Positions 4,190 through 5,086 of a stretch of DNA of 5,086 nucleotides are shown here, piece by piece (position 1 is the stretch's first letter; each line of letters starts with the position of its first letter). The DNA is taken from assembly GCA_946187475.1 (NCBI GenBank), contig CAMHRJ010000179.1, positions 1 to 5,086 on the forward strand, read 5' to 3'. This DNA comes from an uncultured Clostridia bacterium. Lineage in GTDB: Bacteria > Bacillota > Clostridia > Oscillospirales > Oscillospiraceae. Made by a program: the position numbers and the translations under genes. Under the pieces are notes generated by a model. The model searched no databases. It saw nothing but the letters and a program-made list of their open reading frames with translations, and was not told where the DNA came from.

Positions 4190-5086
4190 TTAATGGTGGT
4201 CGCCGTGGAGCGGATAGTGGATGTGCAGCAGCTCGTGAGCGCGGCCCTTCATCAGTTCGTCGTAGACGTACTGCAGGTCGGGGTTCTGCTGCGGGATTTT
4301 CAGCTCCAGACGGTCGTCTTCCTTGAAGATGGCGGTGAAACGCTCTCTCTTGCGGGCGTTGGAGGCCGGGGGCTGTCCGCCGCCGCCGATGCAGCCGTTG
4401 GGGCAGGCCATGACCTCGATGAAGTCAAAATACTCTTCCCCGCTCTCCACCTTGGCGATGAGCTTGTCGGCATTGCCCAGACCGTTGGCCACGGCGATGC
4501 GCAGCTTCAGATCGCCGGCAGAGACCTCAAAGGCCTTGATGCCTTCCAGGCCGCGGACGCCGCACTCGGCGATGGTCTGCAGGGTTCCGGGAGAGGCGTC
4601 GTCCAGGACGCGGCGGATGACCGCCTCGGTGACGCCGCCGGTGACGCCGAAGATGACGCCGGCGCCGGTGTACTTGCCCAGAGGCGAATCAGGCTCAGAC
4701 TCGGGCAGTGCCGCGAAGTTGAGGCCGGCCTCCTTGATCATGCGGTTCAGCTCCTGTGTGGTGATGACCAGGTCGATGAGACGCTTGCCGTCCTTCTCCA
4801 GCTCGGGGCGCTGGGCCTCGAACTTCTTGGCGGAGCAGGGCATGATGGCCACGGAATAGACGTCCTCGTCCTTGAACTGCTGGCGGATCAGGGCGCCGAA
4901 CATCTCCATGGGGCTGCCGGCGGTGGAAACCTGGGGCATCAGATGGGGATGCTGGTGCTCCACGTGCTGGATCCAGCCGGGGCAGCAGGAGGTGAACATG
5001 GGCAGCTTGTCGCCGTTCTTGACCTTTTCGAAGAACTCCGCGCTCTCCTCCATGATGGTCAGGTCGGCGGTGAGGTTCGTGTCGTA
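4190..5086 (-). CDS. hydA: [FeFe] hydrogenase catalytic subunit, C-terminal part (cut by window edge)
   Basis: The frame enters at the right edge and its last 298 codons end in TAA at 4190. The product catalyses reversible H2 formation at the H-cluster in the cytoplasm. In fragment numbering (first visible residue 1), all three H-cluster signatures are present: L1 TSCCPGW 32-38 with C35 as ligand, L2 MPCSAKKFE 82-90 with C84, and L3 224-239 with C228 and C232. Aligned without gaps to Clostridium pasteurianum CpI, the proton-path residues are also kept: E14 (E279), E17 (E282), C34 (C299) and S54 (S319). This argues for a catalytic enzyme, not a sensory one. Residues after about 245 form the Fe_hyd_SSU-like tail, ending HELLHIHY and then a short His-rich extension, PLHGDHH. 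The N-terminal iron-sulfur domains and the start lie outside the window, so monomeric, HndD-like or electron-bifurcating types cannot be separated. An internal ATG at 5053 is not the start, because DTNLTADLTI just before it is conserved family sequence. Confidence 0.96.
   Translation of the reverse strand, partial: YDTNLTADLTIMEESAEFFEKVKNGDKLPMFTSCCPGWIQHVEHQHPHLMPQVSTAGSPMEMFGALIRQQFKDEDVYSVAIMPCSAKKFEAQRPELEKDGKRLIDLVITTQELNRMIKEAGLNFAALPESEPDSPLGKYTGAGVIFGVTGGVTEAVIRRVLDDASPGTLQTIAECGVRGLEGIKAFEVSAGDLKLRIAVANGLGNADKLIAKVESGEEYFDFIEVMACPNGCIGGGGQPPASNARKRERFTAIFKEDDRLELKIPQQNPDLQYVYDELMKGRAHELLHIHYPLHGDHH

Overview
The window reads as an ordinary chromosomal segment of an anaerobic, GC-rich member of the Clostridia, probably a gut Oscillospiraceae/Ruminococcaceae-type organism. 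This is inference from three things: an [FeFe] hydrogenase, near-consensus sigma-A promoters in AT-rich gaps between GC-rich genes, and several intergenic palindromic repeat families. No species can be named from the sequence alone.

Layout, left to right. (1) A perfect 18-bp inverted repeat (14-57) lies just beyond the 3' end of a minus-strand gene (78-878) for a membrane-anchored VanY-type D-Ala-D-Ala carboxypeptidase. (2) A 245-bp AT-rich gap holds two back-to-back promoters. One drives the carboxypeptidase leftward. The other drives an ABC exporter rightward through a leader that carries a terminator-like hairpin. (3) A single-gene ABC exporter half-transporter (1124-2875, +) has its membrane and nucleotide-binding domains fused and all ATPase motifs intact. 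(4) A 249-bp gap contains a 114-bp element of inverted 7-nt tandem repeats. It is followed by a GC-rich terminator-like stem whose last bases are the -35 box of a perfect consensus promoter. (5) That promoter serves the methylthioadenosine/S-adenosylhomocysteine nucleosidase gene mtnN (3125-3832, +), which ends at a strong bidirectional terminator. (6) A 357-bp stretch without a convincing gene (3833-4189) is filled with palindromic repeats, including a 125-bp element that can fold as a three-way junction, and closes with a second bidirectional terminator. (7) The C-terminal 298 codons of an [FeFe] hydrogenase (4190-5086, -) run off the right edge.

The four genes look like four separate transcription units: vanY-like and ABC diverge, mtnN and hydrogenase converge. 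They do not form one pathway. They cover cell-wall peptide trimming, export of an unknown substrate, S-adenosylmethionine by-product recycling, and fermentative H2 metabolism. I see no defence island, CRISPR array, tRNA, rRNA or transposase gene. The parts most worth a second look are the intergenic structured elements, not the genes.
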